From the NCBI GenBank assembly GCA_030428355.1, contig JAUIBL010000006.1, positions 1 through 64,000 of the forward strand: a DNA stretch of 64,000 nucleotides, in the 5' to 3' direction. Below, one piece after another: positions 60,077 through 64,000 of the stretch; the stretch's first letter is position 1, and the number at the start of each line of letters is the position of its first letter. The stretch comes from Alphaproteobacteria bacterium. Its GTDB lineage: Bacteria; Pseudomonadota; Alphaproteobacteria; Rhodobacterales; Rhodobacteraceae. Below the pieces are notes generated by a model. The model made no database searches, had not been told where the DNA came from, and was given only the letters and a program-made list of their open reading frames with translations. The translations under genes and the position numbers were made by a program.

Positions 60077-60538
60077 ATGACCCATCGTATCCTGTTTGTC
60101 TGTCTGGGCAATATCTGCCGCTCTCCTACGGCCGAAGCGGTCACCCGTGCCAAAGCCCTGTCCCGTGGCCTGGATGTGGATCTCGACAGTGCGGGAACCG
60201 GAGACTGGCATATCGGCAAGCCCCCCTATGGCCCGATGCAGGACGCGGCGCGGGCGAAAGGCTATGATCTGTCAAACCTGCGGGCCCGGCAGGTGTCGCG
60301 ATCGGATTTCGATCAATTCGATCTTGTCGTGGTCATGGATGACGACAACCTGAACGACCTTGCCGCCATCGGACCGACGGATCGGGTCAGAAGGTTCACC
60401 GATTTTGCACCGGGCAGCGGTGCGGACCACGTGCCCGATCCGTATTTCACCCGAGATTTCGACGGCGCACTGGCGTTGATCGAAACCTGCGCGGATGGCC
60501 TGCTGGACCGGATTGCGCCGGCCAGAGATCAGGACTGA
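60077..60538 (+). CDS. Low molecular weight protein tyrosine phosphatase
   Basis: A 153-residue phosphatase. The P-loop is VCLGNICRSPTAE with the nucleophilic Cys and the Arg, and the general acid Asp is in VPDPYF. Substrates are tyrosine-phosphorylated proteins; in some bacteria it controls exopolysaccharide. The 3' end overlaps the convergent small gene by 10 bases. Confidence 0.94.
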   Translation: MTHRILFVCLGNICRSPTAEAVTRAKALSRGLDVDLDSAGTGDWHIGKPPYGPMQDAARAKGYDLSNLRARQVSRSDFDQFDLVVVMDDDNLNDLAAIGPTDRVRRFTDFAPGSGADHVPDPYFTRDFDGALALIETCADGLLDRIAPARDQD

Positions 60539-60711
60539 TAGATTTCCCGTGCGATCAGGTAGGTGACCGGTACGGCAAGAACCGCGCCCACCACCGCTGC
60601 GGCCACAATCGGGACAAGCGTGTCATACCCGGCGGTCAACACGGCAACGACAGCGGTCCCCGCAAGGGTGGTTGCGATCAGCGAAAAAAGGATGCTTGCA
60701 AGACGGATCAT
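60529..60711 (-). CDS. Small membrane protein, CTP-synthase-like annotation in relatives
   Basis: A 60-residue protein with two membrane helices (SILFSLIATTLAGTAVVAVL and VPIVAAAVVGAVLAVPVTYL). Rhodobacterales relatives carry the same short protein, often mislabelled as CTP synthetase. Function unknown. I prefer the ATG at 60711, 5 bases after GGAGG; an ATG at 60714 is only 2 bases after it. Confidence 0.7.
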   Translation of the reverse strand: MIRLASILFSLIATTLAGTAVVAVLTAGYDTLVPIVAAAVVGAVLAVPVTYLIAREIYQS

Positions 60712-60836
60712 CATGGCCTCCATATATAAGGATGGCCATAATATTCCGGATTTTCGATGTGAAGTCCTTGATGCGGATCAAGACGGCCCGAACTTTACAG
60801 GAAACATAAACCCGGGCCGGTGCAGACCGCGTGGGA

Positions 60837-61139
60837 TCAGGCGCGGCGGACCATGCGGCTTTGCCGTGCATCAAGGTCCGCGCAGGCGTCCATCAGGGAT
60901 AGGAACGAATTGCGCCTGTGGCACCAGGGCGGCGGGCCGTCATCCGTTCCGGATTGCCATTCAAGACAGGTCTTCGGACAGCGGCATGCGCCGCAAGCGC
61001 CGAACGTCGCCCGCAGTTCCACAACAAGCGCAGATGCGTCGTCTTCGGTCAGTTGAAGGCCAAGATGCGCAAGCATGCCTTCATGTGCGGTCATGCGTAC
61101 GTCGAAGTCCCGACGCATCGAGTCTAGAAATTCTGACAC
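60837..61139 (-). CDS. DUF6455 family small protein
   Basis: A 100-residue protein with MRRDFDVRMTAHEGMLAHL and a Cys cluster (FGACGACRCPKTCLEW, PPWCHRR) which might bind metal. It fits DUF6455, common in Rhodobacterales. It starts with GTG at 61139, after GGGAGGGG. AGTGTAC direct repeats lie upstream at 61152 and 61176. Confidence 0.75.
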   Translation of the reverse strand: MSEFLDSMRRDFDVRMTAHEGMLAHLGLQLTEDDASALVVELRATFGACGACRCPKTCLEWQSGTDDGPPPWCHRRNSFLSLMDACADLDARQSRMVRRA

Positions 61140-61151
61140 AGCCCCTCCCTA

Positions 61152-61182
61152 AGTGTACATTTTTTTAGACACTTTAGTGTAC
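61152..61182 (-). promoter_or_regulatory. Direct repeats upstream of the DUF6455 gene
   Basis: AGTGTAC occurs at 61152-61158 and 61176-61182, 24 bases apart, with ACACT-TT-AGTGT between them forming a small dyad. They sit right at the expected promoter of the DUF6455 gene. The remaining upstream sequence to 61394 (about 210 bases) shows no gene. Confidence 0.4.
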
Positions 61183-61394
61183 GACGGCATGCCGCAACTG
61201 GATCACAGGCCGATGAGAAAAAACGCCAAGCATATAGGTTTAAAGCAAAATTAGGTGATTTTGACGCGGAAACCGCTCTTCGGGGCTTAAGGTAGTTCGC
61301 GCCCGGCAGGTGCCCTAAAACCGACAGGGCCTCAGGGCAGCCGTGATGAGGCTGAGGACGTTCCGCCCTCACGGAATCGCCCGGAGGCAAAGGG

Positions 61395-61706
61395 TCACGC
61401 GCAGTTCCGGCACAGCGCGGCGGTCGGGACGGCGTTCAAGCGGTCTTCGGAAATTGCGTCTCCACACTTGGCGCAGATGCCATAGCTGCCATCGGCGATC
61501 CGGCCCAACGCGGCGTCGATGCGCCGCAATTCCTCCAGATCGGCCTTGCCCAGTGATTCCAGAACCTCGTCTCCCTGACGCTCGGACGCGCGATCCTCCC
61601 AGTCCTTGGGCATCGGGTCGTCAAGCTTGTCTTCGATTTCGACAAGATCGTCGGCCAACTCGGCACGGCGGTTGCGCAGCAGGGTTTCTTGTGCGGTCAG
61701 GTCCAT
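61395..61706 (-). CDS. TraR/DksA family zinc-finger protein
   Basis: A 103-residue protein with an N-terminal coiled region (LTAQETLLRNRRAELADDLVEI) and the DksA-type finger CAKCGDAISEDRLNAVPTA...CRNC. It is shorter than DksA and probably binds RNA polymerase through the secondary channel. The ATG follows AGGAGACC. Acidic tip residues lie in DKLDDPMPKDWEDRA. Confidence 0.88.
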   Translation of the reverse strand: MDLTAQETLLRNRRAELADDLVEIEDKLDDPMPKDWEDRASERQGDEVLESLGKADLEELRRIDAALGRIADGSYGICAKCGDAISEDRLNAVPTAALCRNCA

Positions 61707-61872
61707 ATCGGGTCTCCTGTGATTGACCTTCTCATTGCGCCCGATCCTGCCAGAACCCCCGGCAGCGCGCGTTGATGTCGGTCAAATCCCCGGCCCGGAC
61801 CATCGCGGCTATGTCATCCGTACGTCTGTCTGAATGCGGGGCGTGGGCTGCGAAGCCACACCCTCGACGGCG

Positions 61873-62109
61873 TCAGGCCGCGCTTTCGGCGGCACCGCGC
61901 CCGTCCAGAAGGCCGGAAACAGAGATGTCTTCGTCAATCGCCGCCCAATGCAGGCCAAAAGCCGAGAAATGCACCTCCGCCCGTTCGTCCGCAGATGCTG
62001 CTTTGAGCCGGGGAAACCAGGATAACGGCATGCCGATCACGCGCCCGTCTTCAAGTGTGACCCACATCTTGTCCGCATCGAAGCGGACATCAGTTGCCGA
62101 AATGGTCAT
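61873..62109 (-). CDS. DUF2442 protein
   Basis: A 78-residue protein: TDVRFDADKMWVTLEDGRVI, PLSWFPRLKAASADERA, WAAIDEDISVSGLL. These are the DUF2442 motifs. The family commonly pairs with DUF4160 genes in a toxin-antitoxin-like order. Its ATG at 62109 overlaps the 3' end of a broken DUF4160 frame (stop at 62090-62092), as in intact pairs. Confidence 0.85.
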   Translation of the reverse strand: MTISATDVRFDADKMWVTLEDGRVIGMPLSWFPRLKAASADERAEVHFSAFGLHWAAIDEDISVSGLLDGRGAAESAA

Positions 62110-62332
62110 CCCAAGCCTCCTCGATCCGGTGTGCATTGGCTTCTACAATCCGGCTTAGCGTCCGAAGCGTGCGAAAATCAAATCCTTTGAGCCGTGACAC
62201 CTACACCGGATTGACCCAAACCTTCGCTTCGCCGCCGTGTCCCATGACGTGTACATGGACCGGTTCACGGGGGTCGCCTTCATTCGAATAGAAGAAGAAC
62301 CTGAAACCAGAGTGATGAAACACCGTTGGCGT
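62090..62332 (-). pseudogene. DUF4160 gene remnant with lost ATG and an in-frame TAG
   Basis: The frame reads TPTVFHHSGFRFFFYSNEGD and PVHVHVMGHGGEAKVWVNPV, then TAG at 62201-62203, then continues VSRLKGFDFRTLRTLSRIVE and ANAHRIEEAWDDHFGN to a TGA. Relatives start MPTV, so the ATG has become ACG at 62330-62332. A GTG farther upstream is in frame but has no ribosome site. The whole length of 81 codons and the overlap with DUF2442 are preserved. Confidence 0.8.
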
Positions 62333-62442
62333 GCACGAGGTACCATGAGTTCCTTGAACCCTCACGGTAGACGGGTAATCCCTAATGTCGTGTAAAGTCC
62401 GGCAGGCAAAAGGTGCGTGAGATCACGCACCCTACACCTTGC

Positions 62443-64000
62443 TCACCCATCCATCTTCAAAGCCGAGATGAACGCTTCCTGCGGGATCTCGACCTTGCCG
62501 AACTGGCGCATCTTCTTCTTGCCGGCCTTCTGCTTTTCCAGAAGCTTCTTCTTCCGGGTCGCGTCGCCGCCGTAACACTTGGCGGTCACGTCCTTGCGCA
62601 GGGCGGACAGGGTTTCGCGGGCGATCACCTTGCCGCCGATGGCGGCCTGAATGGGGATCTTGAACATGTGGCGCGGGATCAGGTCCTTGAGCTTTTCGCA
62701 CATGGCGCGGCCCCGCGTTTCGGCCCGGTCGCGGTGGACCATCGTGGACAGCGCATCCACCGGTTCGTCATTCACGAGGATCTGCATCTTCACGAGGTTG
62801 TCCTCGCGGTAGCCGATCATCTGGTAGTCAAAGCTGGCATAGCCCTTGGTCACCGATTTCAGACGGTCGTAGAAATCGAACACCACTTCGTTCAGCGGCA
62901 GGTCATAGACGACCATCGCGCGGCTGCCGACATAGGTCAGGTCAAGCTGCAGACCGCGCCGGTCCTGACAGAGCTTGAGCACGTCGCCCAGATATTCATC
63001 CGGCACAAGGATCGACGCCTTGATGCGCGGCTCTTCGATATGGTCGATGGTGGACGGGTCGGGCATGTCGGCGGGGTTGTGCAATTCCCGCATCTCGCCG
63101 TCTTTGGTGTAGACGTGATAGATCACCGACGGGGCGGTGGTGATCAGGTCGATATCGTACTCGCGCTCCAGACGGTCGCGCACCACTTCGAGGTGCAGAA
63201 GCCCAAGGAACCCGCAGCGGAAGCCAAAGCCAAGTGCCGCCGATGTCTCCATCTCGAAGGTGAAGGACGCGTCGTTCAGCGCCAGCTTCTCCATCGCGTC
63301 TCGCATGTCTTCGAAATCATTGGCATCCACCGGGAAGAGGCCACAGAAGACCACCGGGATCGACGGCTTGAAGCCGGGCAGGGGCGTCTCGCAGCCCTTC
63401 TTCTCGGTCGTGATCGTATCACCGACGCGGGTGTCGCTGACCTGCTTGATCTGCGCGGTGATATAACCGATCTCACCCGGCCCCAGCTCGTCCACCGGCT
63501 GCATCGCCGGGCGGTAGACGCCGATCCGGTCGATGTCATAGGTCCCGCCGGTCTTCATCATCTTGATGCGCTGGCCCTTTTTCAGAACCCCGTCGATCAC
63601 CCGCACGATGACCACGACGCCCAGATAGGGGTCGTATTTGCTGTCCACCAGCATCGCCTTGAGCGGCGCATCCCGCTTGCCCTCATGCGGCGGCGGCAGG
63701 CGTTTCACGATGGCCTCCAGCACGGCGGGAATGCCGACACCGGTCTTGGCCGAAATCTCCAAGGCTTCGGACGCGTCGATGCCGATCACATCCTCGATCT
63801 GTTCCTTCACCCGCTCGGGTTCCGAGGCAGGCAGGTCGATCTTGTTCAGCACCGGGACGATCTCGTGGTCGGCGTCTATCGCGGTGTAGACATTGGCCAG
63901 TGTCTGCGCTTCCACGCCCTGCGTGGCGTCGACCACCAGCAGCGATCCCTCGACCGCGCGCATCGACCGGCTGACCTCGTAGGCAAAATCCACGTGCCCC
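62443..64000 (-). CDS. lepA: Elongation factor 4 (LepA), 3' part
   Basis: About 518 C-terminal residues of LepA; the gene runs off the right edge, so roughly the first 80 residues with the first GTP-binding loop are missing. Seen are [12 protein letters not shown] (G3), VLNKIDLPA (G4), ISAKTGVG (G5), the LepA-specific [18 protein letters not shown], and the C-terminal domain ending [17 protein letters not shown]. It back-translocates ribosomes under stress. Confidence 0.97.
   Translation of the reverse strand, partial: GHVDFAYEVSRSMRAVEGSLLVVDATQGVEAQTLANVYTAIDADHEIVPVLNKIDLPASEPERVKEQIEDVIGIDASEALEISAKTGVGIPAVLEAIVKRLPPPHEGKRDAPLKAMLVDSKYDPYLGVVVIVRVIDGVLKKGQRIKMMKTGGTYDIDRIGVYRPAMQPVDELGPGEIGYITAQIKQVSDTRVGDTITTEKKGCETPLPGFKPSIPVVFCGLFPVDANDFEDMRDAMEKLALNDASFTFEMETSAALGFGFRCGFLGLLHLEVVRDRLEREYDIDLITTAPSVIYHVYTKDGEMRELHNPADMPDPSTIDHIEEPRIKASILVPDEYLGDVLKLCQDRRGLQLDLTYVGSRAMVVYDLPLNEVVFDFYDRLKSVTKGYASFDYQMIGYREDNLVKMQILVNDEPVDALSTMVHRDRAETRGRAMCEKLKDLIPRHMFKIPIQAAIGGKVIARETLSALRKDVTAKCYGGDATRKKKLLEKQKAGKKKMRQFGKVEIPQEAFISALKMDG

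Noticed and set aside
1-64000. tRNA, rRNA genes and CRISPR arrays
   Set aside because: No cloverleaf-like sequence, rRNA stretch or regularly spaced repeats were found by reading; a dedicated scan could not be run.

Overview
The window looks like chromosomal DNA of a marine-type alphaproteobacterium of the order Rhodobacterales (Roseobacter group). Supporting signs are the high GC, the dense gene packing with many ATGA/GTGA stop-start overlaps, a class I lysyl-tRNA synthetase, COQ9, a DUF1013/TrcR cell-cycle regulator, small DUF1127, DUF6455 and CTP-synthase-like proteins, and a genus-type intergenic palindrome cassette that ends in CGAAGTATTT...GAACCAGAGAAGA. This is inference from gene content; no species call is possible.

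Layout. 1-123 resembles the end of an IS21-type insertion sequence. 230-9383 is a Tad/Flp type IVb pilus locus in two divergent operons: minus strand tadD-cpaC-cpaB-cpaE-tadE-tadE, plus strand flp-cpaF-tadB-tadC-cpaB2, with a 388-base control region between them. 9442-17264 holds FAH hydrolase, ihfB-lapA-trpF, pyrD-DUF952, a periplasmic 5'-nucleotidase, an SRAP protein and a D-lactate dehydrogenase. 17386-32848 is a catabolic and transport region: a MalEFGK-type sugar ABC transporter, an acyl-CoA synthetase, an amidase coupled to a SqrR-like ArsR regulator, an enolase-superfamily dehydratase, an MDR dehydrogenase, an MFS exporter and a four-gene hydrolase/dehydratase operon whose first gene (haloacid dehalogenase) has an in-frame TGA. 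32924-44769 is mostly housekeeping: rpsU, COQ9, RNase T2, trcR, recR-ybaB-dnaX, trmO, fatty acid desaturase, rplM-rpsI. It includes a membrane-protein gene with a C8-tract frameshift. 44945-64000 contains GNAT, MocR/DUF1127, PBP4, nadD, enoyl-CoA hydratase, lysK, a ParA-like ATPase paired with an unrecognised kinase-like protein, stress proteins (Usp, hemerythrin), meaB, rpmB, a copper pair, a sirtuin, a low-molecular-weight PTP, DksA-like, a decayed DUF4160-DUF2442 pair and the 3' part of lepA.

Functional links. The two tad operons together encode secretin, pilotin, ATPases, inner-membrane platform and pilin, but no prepilin peptidase is present here. rplM-rpsI, rpsU and rpmB each have a readable sigma70-type promoter and terminator. 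Several regulators have dyads overlapping or next to their own start codons (ArsR, MocR), suggesting autoregulation.

The points most worth a second look are three apparently disrupted genes (TGA in the dehalogenase, C8 frameshift in the 34 kb membrane protein, TAG plus lost ATG in DUF4160), the mosaic palindrome cassettes, the SqrR-like regulator fused by overlap to an amidase, and the ParA plus kinase-like two-gene unit. No tRNA, rRNA, CRISPR array or intact transposase was found.
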